Shown: piece after piece, positions 8,533 through 16,693 of the stretch
Layout: each line of letters starts with the position of its first letter
Position numbering within the stretch: the first letter of the stretch is position 1
Origin: Natrinema amylolyticus_A
Lineage (GTDB): Archaea > Halobacteriota > Halobacteria > Halobacteriales > Natrialbaceae
Assembly (NCBI RefSeq): GCF_042678045.1
Contig: NZ_JBHUDI010000004.1
Span: 62,001 to 126,000, forward strand
Length of the DNA stretch: 64,000 nt
Direction: 5' to 3'
The notes under the pieces: generated by a model
Told to the model about the DNA's origin: nothing
The model's input: only the letters and a program-made list of their open reading frames with translations
The model's database searches: none
Program-made: the position numbers and the translations under genes

Positions 8533-9414
8533 CTACGACTCGAGCCAGTCAGGAAGTTCGTTGACTGACGCGAGCACCGCCGCCGCACCTTCGCGTTCGT
8601 ATTTTCGGCGGCCCTCCTCGCCGGTCAGCCCGCCCGTCAGGACGCCGATCCCGTGGTACTCCCGGTCGGGGTCGGCCTCGTCGGCGTTGACTGCCGTCCG
8701 GACGTCGTCTAACGTGTCACCGACGAACGCGACGCTGGTCGCGTCGAATCGTTCCGCGAGGGTCGTCAACGCTTTCGGGTGTGGTTTCCCCTCCTCCCAG
8801 TCGTCCATCGTGAACCGACGGTCGACCGGAATCGCATCGTCGAGTCCGACTCGCTCGAGGGCGATCTCGGCTTCGGCTTCCGGTCGTCCAGTGAGGACGC
8901 CCACGTCGTACCCCGCGAGCAGCCGGTCGCGGGCCTCGCTTTCGAGCAACACCGGTTCGTCGTGGATGAACCCCGGCGTCTCCCGGTCGAGGTCCGGCTC
9001 GCCGTCCTCGAGCCCGCGGTAGAGCTCGTCGCCGAGATACAGTTGCTGGAAGACGTCGCGGAGTCGGTCACGGTCCCAGCGGTCGTTCACACGCTGGGTC
9101 GCGCGGGCACCGATCGCCTTGCGGACGACGGTTTCGGCCGCCTCGAGGCCACCGCTAGCGGCGGCGATGTCGTCGGTGAACGTCTCGAGTGACTCGCTGT
9201 ACCCCTCCTCGGTCGCCAGAACGTAGAGTGCGGCGGCGTAGGTCAACTCCCAGTCGTTGTTGAACCCGCCCGCGTCCTTGAACGCCTGAATGTCGTCTTT
9301 TCGGATCGTCCGGTTGTAGACCGCCTCGACGGACTCGACGATCGCGCGCCGGTAGGAGTCGGCGACGTCGACGAGCACCCCGTCGATGTCGAGGACGACG
9401 GCATCTGCGTGCAT
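8533..9414 (-). CDS. HAD-superfamily hydrolase (subfamily IA, TIGR01548-like)
   Basis: A 293-residue phosphatase-like protein. HAD motif I is VVLDIDGVLVDV (nucleophile and acid/base Asp), motif II lies in VGVLTGRPEAEAE, motif III is the lysine in EEGKPHPKAL, and motif IV is VAFVGDTLDDVRTA. A helical cap of about 100 residues sits between motifs I and II. The family is often annotated as phosphoglycolate-phosphatase-like, but the substrate is unknown. Start is the ATG at 9414; longer in-frame extension upstream has no support. Confidence 0.82.
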   Translation of the reverse strand: MHADAVVLDIDGVLVDVADSYRRAIVESVEAVYNRTIRKDDIQAFKDAGGFNNDWELTYAAALYVLATEEGYSESLETFTDDIAAASGGLEAAETVVRKAIGARATQRVNDRWDRDRLRDVFQQLYLGDELYRGLEDGEPDLDRETPGFIHDEPVLLESEARDRLLAGYDVGVLTGRPEAEAEIALERVGLDDAIPVDRRFTMDDWEEGKPHPKALTTLAERFDATSVAFVGDTLDDVRTAVNADEADPDREYHGIGVLTGGLTGEEGRRKYEREGAAAVLASVNELPDWLES

Positions 9415-9485
9415 ACCCGTTCGGACGGGCCGCCGAGGATAAAAACCACCCTTTCGGACGCCGTGGCCGGCCACAGTGTCCCCGA

Positions 9486-10121
9486 TCAGACCGGCACTGG
9501 ACCCGCGCCGACGATCGAAAACGCCAGAATCCCCAGCCCGAGCGCATAGAGCACGTCCGCCCACAGCCACGAGAGCAGATTCGCGACGTAGATCACGACG
9601 ACGACCGGAATCCCGAGCAACACCGTCGGCGACTGGCGCCACTCGAGTCGCGAGCGACGCCAGAGCGTATTCGCGTCCCCGGTACTCGGAAACGCGTGCA
9701 TGCCGATCGAGAGCCCCAGCCAGCCGAGGACGGCTGTGGCGGCGATCGTTTCGCTCGAGGCGGCTCGCAGATTCCCGGTCGTCGAGACGAGCGCTGCGAG
9801 GCCGAGAAAAGCGGCGAACGCGACGACCGTGTTGACCAGAAACGGCGCGACGCTGACGACGAACGCCTCCCGATACCGTCTGGGCTGGCCGTGGCGGACG
9901 TACCCCGCTGGATCGCCGAACTGGAAGTAGACGACCTCGAGAACGGGGACGCCGACCAGCTCACAGGCCTGCTTGTGGGCGAACTCGTGGATGACGACGC
10001 CCGGGATCGTAACGAGCCGCACCAGAAGCCAGAGAAGCGTACTGATGCCGACGATTACTGCGATCAGCATCGCGATCGCACCGACGGCTGCAACGGCATA
10101 CGCGACGGTCTCGGCGTTCAC
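9486..10121 (-). CDS. Membrane-embedded zinc metalloprotease-like protein
   Basis: A 211-residue protein with about five to six membrane helices. It has an HExxH zinc motif inside a hydrophobic segment (VVIHEFAHKQACEL, His45-Glu46-His49), as in M50-like and DUF3267-type intramembrane proteases. A possible third ligand is not obvious. The middle segment AFVVSVAPFLVNTVVAF resembles the NPxxN-like region of such proteins, without the full motif. It forms a single-gene unit, 71 bases upstream of the HAD gene start. Confidence 0.7.
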   Translation of the reverse strand: MNAETVAYAVAAVGAIAMLIAVIVGISTLLWLLVRLVTIPGVVIHEFAHKQACELVGVPVLEVVYFQFGDPAGYVRHGQPRRYREAFVVSVAPFLVNTVVAFAAFLGLAALVSTTGNLRAASSETIAATAVLGWLGLSIGMHAFPSTGDANTLWRRSRLEWRQSPTVLLGIPVVVVIYVANLLSWLWADVLYALGLGILAFSIVGAGPVPV

Positions 10122-10174
10122 AACTCCGTGAACGTGTCGCGCCCGGATAATTCATTCGCGCCGGTCAGTTCCGG

Positions 10175-10579
10175 TCACTCCCGGCGCGCTCGAGCGACGT
10201 ACACCGTTCCGGTCTCGATCGTCTTCCGTTCGACCGGAACCGCAGGCTGATCGCCACCCAGGGTCGTAAACAGGAAGTCGGCGTCGGCGTTTCGGGCGAC
10301 CCCGAGCGTCGGTCGGTGGAGCTCTGGCGGCAGGTTCCGTGCGTATATCGCGTCTGCGTCCGCGTAGACTGCTGGATCAGGATCGACGATATCGTCGCGG
10401 ACGAACGCCACGTTCTCCGGCACGTCACGATCGTAGATGTCGGTCGCGGTGACCGAAACCCCCTGCTCGGCGAGCGCTCGAGCGAGGTCGGTCCGGCGGC
10501 CGATCCCGACTTCGACGACTCGCTCGTAGGCAGCCAGATACTCGATCAGTGCGGCGGGATTCCGCCGAGAGTCGGCCAT
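10175..10579 (-). CDS. UPF0146 family protein
   Basis: A 134-residue soluble protein. It has a nucleotide-fold opening (YERVVEVGIGRRTDLARALAEQG followed by VTATDIYD) like the SAM-binding half of class I methyltransferases, but it is too short for a full catalytic domain. Archaeal UPF0146 proteins share this pattern and have no known role. It is divergent from the archaemetzincin gene, with only 39 bases between start codons. Confidence 0.8.
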   Translation of the reverse strand: MADSRRNPAALIEYLAAYERVVEVGIGRRTDLARALAEQGVSVTATDIYDRDVPENVAFVRDDIVDPDPAVYADADAIYARNLPPELHRPTLGVARNADADFLFTTLGGDQPAVPVERKTIETGTVYVARARRE

Positions 10580-10587
10580 GGCGGGAC

Positions 10588-10612
10588 GTTTATGCCACCC
10601 GCGGTCATAGCC
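10588..10612. promoter_or_regulatory. Overlapping divergent promoters (UPF0146 / amzA)
   Basis: Only 39 bases separate the two ATGs. For the plus-strand gene a TTTATG element at 10589-10595 lies about 27 bases before the ATG at 10619. For the minus-strand gene a complementary TATG-type element near 10605-10611 lies about 28 bases before the ATG at 10579. Both transcripts would be leaderless and the two preinitiation complexes could not easily bind at once. Placement is by eye. Confidence 0.4.
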
Positions 10613-10618
10613 CTTGCT

Positions 10619-11140
10619 ATGCTCGTCGATATCGTGCCGGTCGGGAACGTCTCCGCTGAGGTCAAGCGGGCGGCCTCCGCCGCGTTGCGATCGGTCTACG
10701 ACTGCGACGTGTCGATCAACGACTCGCAGTCGGTTCCCAACGGCGCGTACGACTCCGACCGGAACCAGTACTCCGCCGAGCCGTTCATTCAACTGGCCGA
10801 ACGAGTCGGCCGCGGCACGAAAAACATCGCCATCACCCCGCACGACCTCTTCTATCGGCGTCGCAACTACGTCTTCGGACTCGCCTATCTCGACGGCAGC
10901 GGCAGCGTCGTCTCCACCTATCGGCTCCAGACCTCGAGCGACGGCGGCTTCTCGAATCAAAGCGCCGCCGACATCTTCGAGGATCGGGTCCGCAAGGAGA
11001 TCGTCCACGAGATCGGCCACACCTACGGCCTCGAGCACTGCGACAACAACCGCTGTGTGATGAACTTCTCGCCGACCGTCCGCGAGGTCGACATCAAAGA
11101 GGAGAACCTCTGTGGAAGCTGCCAGCGGATGATCAGCTGA
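10619..11140 (+). CDS. amzA: Archaemetzincin zinc metalloprotease
   Basis: A 173-residue protein with the archaemetzincin signature: HEIGHTYGLEHC (His130, Glu131, His134, His140) followed by CDNNRCVMNF, where the Met marks the metzincin turn, and then LCGSC. The four cysteines bind a second zinc in this family. It is predicted to be a soluble cytoplasmic protease; its physiological substrate is unknown in the family. Length is normal (about 175-200). The stop lies 18 bases from the convergent esterase stop. Confidence 0.92.
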   Translation: MLVDIVPVGNVSAEVKRAASAALRSVYDCDVSINDSQSVPNGAYDSDRNQYSAEPFIQLAERVGRGTKNIAITPHDLFYRRRNYVFGLAYLDGSGSVVSTYRLQTSSDGGFSNQSAADIFEDRVRKEIVHEIGHTYGLEHCDNNRCVMNFSPTVREVDIKEENLCGSCQRMIS

Positions 11141-11157
11141 GGCCGACTCGGCCACAG

Positions 11158-12330
11158 TCACCGATCGGATAGCCGCGATACCGCCGCCCGAACCTTCTTT
11201 TGCAGCCTCGACCATCGAGCGAGCGAGACTGGGCCAACGACCGGCAGCGTCCACCGGGCGTCGGCTGCGGTCTCGAGCGCCGACTGCTCGTACTCGCTGA
11301 CGAACTGCCACAGCAGGCGACTCGCGTCCGGCCCCTCGGGTGCGGTAAATCGGCCGTCGGGACTGCCGCCGGCCCACGCATGCCCCATGCCGTCGACGAG
11401 CCACTCCTCGACGACGAGGGTCCGGGTTCCGTCGCGATACTGGCGTCTGGTGTACTCGTATGGGCCACTTACGCCCGTCTCGACCCGGTCCGGCTCGAGG
11501 TCGACATCCCCCGCCTCGCCGCCAACCCCGCGGTGGCTCGCACGAAGCGTTCCCTCGGTGAGTTGCCGGGCGTTTGCCACGTCGACCACGTCGTCGTCGG
11601 TTCCGTGGACGACGATCGTCGGGATCGCACGCGAGCGCTCCTCCATCGCCTCGTACGCTTCGATACCCGCCTCACGCTCATCCAGTCCGTTGCCACGTTG
11701 CATCTGTGAGAGTGCCGCGAACGAACTCCCTACGGAATCGTACGCAGCGCCGCTGTGAACGCCTGCCGCGGCGAACAGATCGGGGTATTCGACGATCGCT
11801 CGTGCTGCCATCGAGCCGCCGGCCGAGAGACCGCCGACGTAGACTCGATCCTCGTCGACGGCGAACTCGTCGCGCACGGCGTGCGTGAGCGCGGCGAGCC
11901 AGGCGAGTTCGCCGTTCCCGCGCGTGGCATCCGTGTCGTCGTACCAGTTCCAGCACCGGAGCGGGTTTTCGAGGATCGACTGCTTCGGATAGGCGACCAG
12001 AAACATCTCGTCTGCTGCAATGTCGTTCATTCCGGTTTCGGCTGCAAACGCTGCCGGCGTCTGTCGGCAGCCGTGCAGCAACACGACCAGCGGGATCGGC
12101 TCGGTAGGGTCGTAGTCGGGTGGCACGTACAGCCGGTACGACCGGCCGTCGTGCTCCCTGCGCAGGAACGCACCGTCGTCAGCAGCGGTCGCAGCTGACT
12201 CACTCCTATCGCCGGACCGGATGCCACGCTCGGCGACGAGCGAGGACGACTGCAACACCTCCCTCGCACGGTGCAGCGGTCGGCGACCGACGGACCCGTC
12301 GGCTGCGTCCGTGTCGTCACTGGAGGGCAT
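11158..12330 (-). CDS. PHA-depolymerase-like alpha/beta-hydrolase (esterase)
   Basis: A 390-residue serine hydrolase of the LpqC / short-chain PHA depolymerase type. VVLLHGCRQTPAAFA is the oxyanion-hole region, GGLSAGGSMAA the nucleophile elbow (Ser169), HGTDDDVVD the acid, and DGMGHAWAGG the catalytic histidine. Extracellular bacterial relatives have signal peptides; this one has no hydrophobic N-terminus, so it is probably cytoplasmic and could act on stored polyester or another ester. The start at 12330 is chosen over 12351 because a TATA element at 12355-12361 is about 27 bases upstream. Confidence 0.78.
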   Translation of the reverse strand: MPSSDDTDAADGSVGRRPLHRAREVLQSSSLVAERGIRSGDRSESAATAADDGAFLRREHDGRSYRLYVPPDYDPTEPIPLVVLLHGCRQTPAAFAAETGMNDIAADEMFLVAYPKQSILENPLRCWNWYDDTDATRGNGELAWLAALTHAVRDEFAVDEDRVYVGGLSAGGSMAARAIVEYPDLFAAAGVHSGAAYDSVGSSFAALSQMQRGNGLDEREAGIEAYEAMEERSRAIPTIVVHGTDDDVVDVANARQLTEGTLRASHRGVGGEAGDVDLEPDRVETGVSGPYEYTRRQYRDGTRTLVVEEWLVDGMGHAWAGGSPDGRFTAPEGPDASRLLWQFVSEYEQSALETAADARWTLPVVGPVSLARWSRLQKKVRAAVSRLSDR

Positions 12331-12354
12331 ACTGTCTCCATGACTGGCCATTCG

Positions 12355-12361
12355 ACTATAA
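12355..12361 (-). promoter_or_regulatory. TATA element for the esterase gene
   Basis: The minus-strand sequence CTTATAG lies about 27 bases upstream of the ATG at 12330. That is the spacing expected for a leaderless archaeal transcript, and it favours that start over the in-frame ATG at 12351. Confidence 0.45.
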
Positions 12362-12486
12362 GCGCTGTGCTCGGCGAACGCCGCCGTCCGACGCCTGTCT
12401 CCCCTGTGAGAGGCCACTGTCTCCGGCCTTTTGCTCGCGACTGCGTCGATCTATTTCAGCTCGAGAAGGTGCCTGTCCGTGAACCG

Positions 12487-14301
12487 CTACGGCGCGTAGT
12501 AGTACTCGCCCTCGCTTTTCTGCTGGCGATCCAGCTGGGACTCGGGCTTGTTGATCCGCGGGCGCGAGGTGCGCTCGTCCCGGCGGAAGGTGACCTCGAG
12601 GTTCGCGAGGAACTCGTTCATACCGTCGCGCATCGGCTGTGGTTGGCCAGCACGACCGTGAACGGCAGGCTCGCCGTCGAAGACCATCAGCCGGTCGGCC
12701 AGCAGGTCCATCATGTAGATGTCGTGGTCGATGACCAGCACCGTGGCGTCCTGCTGTTCGGCGTACCGGCGGATCGCGCTGGTCGCCTGCACGCGCTGTT
12801 CGACGTCCAGGTGTGCCGAGGGTTCGTCGAGCAGGTAGAGATCCGCCGAGTCGGAGAGACAGGCCGCGATCGCGACCCGCTGGCGCTCCCCGCCGGAGAG
12901 ATCCGAGAGGTTCTGCTCCATGATCCGCTCGAGTTGGAGCGGCTGAGCGATCTCGGTGTTCCAGTACGACGAGCCGAACTGGTCGGTGATCGAGGAGAGG
13001 AACGCGTCGACCCGCATGTGTTGGTCGATGGTGACGTACTGGGGCTTGTAGGCGATGTCGAGGTCGAGATCGGCGTCGCCCTCGTCGGGCTCTAGATTGC
13101 CCGTCAGCAGCTTCGCGAACGTCGACTTCCCGATCCCGTTGGGACCGACGACACCCAGAACCTCGTTCTCGCGGATCGTGCCGCCCTCGACCTCGAGGGT
13201 GAACTCGCCGTCGCCGTAGCTCTTTGTGAGATCGGGGTACTCCACGAGCGCGTCGGCAGCGGTCGCAGTTCGTGGTGCGTGTTCCTCGAACTCGATGGGG
13301 TTCGGCCGGATCCGCATGTTCTCGTTGTCGAGATACCCGGAGAGGTATTCGTTGATGCCGTTGCGGACGGATTTCGGCGAGGTGATGACACCGTAGGCTC
13401 CGGGCTCACCGTAGGCGACGTGGAGCGTATCGGCGAGCAGATCCAGGATCGCGAGGTCGTGTTCGATGACGAGCATCGATTTGTCTTCTTCCTCGGCGAG
13501 TTCGCGGATCAGCCGTGCCGCGGTCACGCGCTGGCCGATGTCCAGATACGGCGTGATCTCGTCTAGGAAGTAGAAGTCCGTATCACGAGCCAGCGTGGCC
13601 GCGATGGCGACCCGCTGGAGTTCGCCACCCGAGAGGTCGTCGATCGACTGGTCCATGACCGGGCCGATCGAGAGCCGCTCGACGAGCGATTCGAGCGCGC
13701 CGCGCTCGTCGGTCCGTTCTAACAGTTCACGGGTGTTGCCGTCGAAACTGTTCGGGATCTGGTCGACGTACTGGGGCTTGCGCGCGATGGTGACGTCGCC
13801 GTCCCGGACATCCGCGATGTAATCCTGGAGCTCGGTCCCGCGGTAGGCCTCGAGCACCTCGTCCCAGCCCGGCTCGTCGTCGTGCCGGCCGAGGTTTGGC
13901 TCGAGTTCGCCCGCGAGGATGCGGACGGCGGTCGTTTTCCCGATCCCGTTGGGGCCCAGAATGCCGGTGACCTGTCCCTCCTGTGGGGCAGGGAGCCCGT
14001 ACAGCGAGAACGCGTTCTCGCCGTAGCGGTGGGCAGGGTCGTCCTGGAGCTCCTTCGGGAGGTTGATGATCTCGATCGCGTCGAAGGGACACTTCTCGAC
14101 GCAGATTCCGCAGGTCTCGCCCAGACAGATCTCCTCGGAGATGTGGATCTGTTCGGGCTGGCCTTCCTCGGCCTCCTCGCCGCGGAGGGTGATACACTCC
14201 TTGCCAGTCCGATTCGGCGGACAGTAGTTCTTGCACTCGTAGCCACACCGGTCGGGCTGGCACCGGTCTAAGTCTACGACGGCGATGCTGTCGTCTGCCA
14301 T
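12487..14301 (-). CDS. ABCE1/RLI ribosome-recycling ATPase
   Basis: A 604-residue ABC protein. The N-terminus has two 4Fe-4S clusters (cysteines in CQPDRCGYECKNYC and CLGETCGICVEKCPFD). Two ATPase domains follow: Walker A GPNGIGKTTAVRIL with signature LSGGELQRVAIAA, then GPNGIGKSTFAKLL with LSGGERQRVAIAA. With the release factor and Pelota, ABCE1 splits terminated or stalled 70S ribosomes in archaea. Length and motif order are normal. The start ATG follows the stop of the EMC6-like gene by one base, so the two are cotranscribed. Confidence 0.95.
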   Translation of the reverse strand: MADDSIAVVDLDRCQPDRCGYECKNYCPPNRTGKECITLRGEEAEEGQPEQIHISEEICLGETCGICVEKCPFDAIEIINLPKELQDDPAHRYGENAFSLYGLPAPQEGQVTGILGPNGIGKTTAVRILAGELEPNLGRHDDEPGWDEVLEAYRGTELQDYIADVRDGDVTIARKPQYVDQIPNSFDGNTRELLERTDERGALESLVERLSIGPVMDQSIDDLSGGELQRVAIAATLARDTDFYFLDEITPYLDIGQRVTAARLIRELAEEEDKSMLVIEHDLAILDLLADTLHVAYGEPGAYGVITSPKSVRNGINEYLSGYLDNENMRIRPNPIEFEEHAPRTATAADALVEYPDLTKSYGDGEFTLEVEGGTIRENEVLGVVGPNGIGKSTFAKLLTGNLEPDEGDADLDLDIAYKPQYVTIDQHMRVDAFLSSITDQFGSSYWNTEIAQPLQLERIMEQNLSDLSGGERQRVAIAACLSDSADLYLLDEPSAHLDVEQRVQATSAIRRYAEQQDATVLVIDHDIYMMDLLADRLMVFDGEPAVHGRAGQPQPMRDGMNEFLANLEVTFRRDERTSRPRINKPESQLDRQQKSEGEYYYAP

Positions 14302-14302
14302 C

Positions 14303-14617
14303 TCAGGACGCCTCCGCAGTCAGCAGGATGCCCCACGTGACGAACCACAGTGAGAAGGTCATGAACGCGACGAACAGGTAGTGTTTCGCCCCGAACTCGT
14401 CGTCGTCGTAGATCCCCGCGGCGTTGATGAGAACGTACTGGACGAAGATCGCGCCGAGGACGAACGCGAGCGCCTGCGTGTTCTGGGCGGCTGCCTCGGA
14501 GACGCCAACCCAGGTCGCAGAGGCCAGCGCCGCGGCGACGCCCAGCAGCGCGGATAATGCCGTCACGCCCACCGAGCGGATGTGTTCGCGCCGGTCGCTG
14601 ATCGATTCGGTCGACAT
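14303..14617 (-). CDS. EMC6-like small membrane protein
   Basis: A 104-residue protein with a charged N-terminus (MSTESISDRREHIRS) and three hydrophobic helices (about 17-38, 49-69 and 80-100). The size, topology and position next to ABCE1 fit the haloarchaeal proteins labelled EMC6-like, which I recall but cannot verify here. EMC6 is a core part of the eukaryotic membrane insertase EMC. It overlaps the ABCE1 operon with a one-base gap. An upstream extension in frame is rich in Arg/Pro and unlikely to be translated. Confidence 0.65.
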   Translation of the reverse strand: MSTESISDRREHIRSVGVTALSALLGVAAALASATWVGVSEAAAQNTQALAFVLGAIFVQYVLINAAGIYDDDEFGAKHYLFVAFMTFSLWFVTWGILLTAEAS

Positions 14618-14776
14618 GGGTGGATGTCTGCGGGCGGGGCTGAAAAGGCGTTCGGGTTGGTCTCGAGGAACCGCCATCGATCCAGCAGGGCCGGTCACTG
14701 CAGGCCCAGCAAACGGTTACGTGTGGGCTCAAGGCAGTTATCAGACAACGAAGCGACGAAGAACCCGAAACTAAGC

Positions 14777-16153
14777 TCAGCGATTGTCAGTTATCGTCCC
14801 GTCTGCCTCGATTTCGCCATCGACTGTCGCCCCGGATTCGATCGTTACGTCTCCGCCGGCACGGATAACGACGCCATCACCTAGGTCTTCATCACCATCA
14901 ACCGCCGCCCCATCTCGGATAGTTACGTCACCGTTGGCGTCGATATACTCGTTTACTTTCGCCTGATCGTTGATTGTGACCGAATCTCCGGCAGTTACGC
15001 TTGTTTTTGCCACGCTCTCCGATTCCATCGTTACGCTTCCCGTTTCAGAGGTGATGTCTCCCTCTATTTGCCGTTCGGAGCCAACTGTTATGTCTCCATC
15101 AGCAGTTACTGATTGCCCAACTTTATTTTTTGCACCGAGATCAATTTTCCCATCAACATCGACTGATCCCTCAATCTTACTTTTAAATCCTGCAGTCAGA
15201 TCCCCACCCGCGTCGATGTCACCTGCTGTCTTGCTGTCCTCAACAACAACATCACCGCTGGTTGTAATGTCCTCGCCACCGGTTGGGTATGCCGGAGCCG
15301 TGACAGTAACTTGCTCGATCAACTTCTCGCCGGAACCGTACAGTGAGAGGGAAACCTCTTCACCATCGATAGGAACGGGATTCCCACTGGTATCCTGGAA
15401 TCCGTAGATCCCAACGTTCACCTGCTCATTAGGACCGATTTTCACGTTCCCCCCCTGCAAGTCGGATACGTCACCGAGCGTCACGACGTTGTCTTTTGTT
15501 CCCGTTCCAGCTATCTCGACTGGCGGGGCGTTTCCGGTAGCATCGTTTTCGATCGTGGCCGCATCTGCTGCCGTCGTTTCGATGCTGATCTCTTGGACTT
15601 TCGCTTCCTCTTGGCCAACGTTTTCGAGATCGAACTCGATCTCGTCGAAATCGTCACCGAGAGTGGAGGGATTGGACGCTTCGAAGTCCCCTTTCGTCCC
15701 ACCAGTACAACTGTATTGGAACGTCGTATTGTCGCTGACGCCACGCACCTCTAACGTCGATCCGTAGGTATCGGCGTCGACCGCCACCGTCGCCTCTCCG
15801 CTGCCACCGCCGTCACAGGTTAATTCTACACCCGTGGTCTCCCCCGCAGGGAGTGAATTGTCGAACCCATTACTGATTGCCAGCGCCCCATTGCTGTCCT
15901 CTACAATAGTCGCTTCGGCCTCGAGCGGATCGTACGCCTCGTTCGCGTTGTTTGTGATCTCGATAACGACGGCGTCGTTATCCTTGTCGGGTGTCTCACC
16001 GGTTTCCTCTACCGCAACGAGTGCATCGGTGTCCGACGTGGAAATAACCGTGGTTCTGTCGGCCGCTATCGTAGAGAATCCGAAGACAGGGCCGGACATC
16101 ACGATCGTTCCTGCGACGACCAGTACAAGCCCGAGTTTCGCTATTCTGTTCAT
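14777..16153 (-). CDS. Secreted TasA-like/bactofilin-like fusion protein
   Basis: A 458-residue exported protein. Residues 1-30 form a Sec-type signal (KLGLVLVVAGTIVMSGPVFG). Directly after it, TIAADRTTVISTSDTDALVAVEE has the same pattern as the mature N-termini of the TasA-like subunits at 17238 and 18308. Residues about 35-290 look like beta-sandwich domains; residues about 292-455 are a run of short GDV/GDIT/GATV repeats typical of a bactofilin-type right-handed beta-helix (for example GDITVGSERQIEGDI, GDVTIESGATVDGEI). No C-terminal anchor is visible. It follows the DUF7344-type regulator by three bases. A scaffold or polymer role is inferred. Confidence 0.7.
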   Translation of the reverse strand: MNRIAKLGLVLVVAGTIVMSGPVFGFSTIAADRTTVISTSDTDALVAVEETGETPDKDNDAVVIEITNNANEAYDPLEAEATIVEDSNGALAISNGFDNSLPAGETTGVELTCDGGGSGEATVAVDADTYGSTLEVRGVSDNTTFQYSCTGGTKGDFEASNPSTLGDDFDEIEFDLENVGQEEAKVQEISIETTAADAATIENDATGNAPPVEIAGTGTKDNVVTLGDVSDLQGGNVKIGPNEQVNVGIYGFQDTSGNPVPIDGEEVSLSLYGSGEKLIEQVTVTAPAYPTGGEDITTSGDVVVEDSKTAGDIDAGGDLTAGFKSKIEGSVDVDGKIDLGAKNKVGQSVTADGDITVGSERQIEGDITSETGSVTMESESVAKTSVTAGDSVTINDQAKVNEYIDANGDVTIRDGAAVDGDEDLGDGVVIRAGGDVTIESGATVDGEIEADGTITDNR

Positions 16154-16156
16154 GAG

Positions 16157-16693
16157 TTACGGTGGTCGCTCCATCTCACCGAGTCGCATCCGTCGATTCT
16201 GTGCCACATGGACGACAGCCGACCCCGCAAACAGCGCGAACACCAGCGTCGCCCAGCCGAGCTCTGGCACCGCCTCCGTCGGAATCACCTCGAGCCACAA
16301 CCCGGCCATCACGATCGACCCGATGACAGTCAGCCCCAGATAGTAGACACCCCACGGCACCGAATCGCTGGGCACGACGTCGAGGTAGACCTCGAGCTCG
16401 GCGGCCTCCTCAGTCAGTTCAATCGTACGATCATCGAATTCGATGATGTTTGCGCGCTCGAGCGTCGGCAGGTGGCTCTGTTGCAGTGAGGTATAGACGC
16501 GCTTTCGCTCGGCAGAGGTGATCTGGTCGACCTCCTTGTCGAGTTCCCAAGCAGCAACGTGTTCCGCGAGGTCACCGAGCGTAACGGGTTCGTCTTCGCG
16601 TTTGCAGTAATGGATGGCATAGCGACGCCGGTTATTACTCAGCAGGTCGAAAATCTCCCCGCGTCGCGACCGGGTATTGCCCTGTGTCGCCAT
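16157..16693 (-). CDS. DUF7344-type winged-helix protein with two membrane helices
   Basis: A 178-residue protein. The first ~105 residues are a winged helix of the haloarchaeal DUF7344 kind (LSNNRRRYAIHYCKRED, VTLGDLAEHVAAWE, YTSLQQSHLPTLERANIIEFD), followed by two hydrophobic helices (about 116-137 and 144-164) and a basic tail. This is a DNA-binding module tethered to the membrane, a plausible local regulator of the operon with the bactofilin-like gene. The gene ends three bases before that gene starts. Its targets are not known. Confidence 0.75.
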   Translation of the reverse strand: MATQGNTRSRRGEIFDLLSNNRRRYAIHYCKREDEPVTLGDLAEHVAAWELDKEVDQITSAERKRVYTSLQQSHLPTLERANIIEFDDRTIELTEEAAELEVYLDVVPSDSVPWGVYYLGLTVIGSIVMAGLWLEVIPTEAVPELGWATLVFALFAGSAVVHVAQNRRMRLGEMERPP

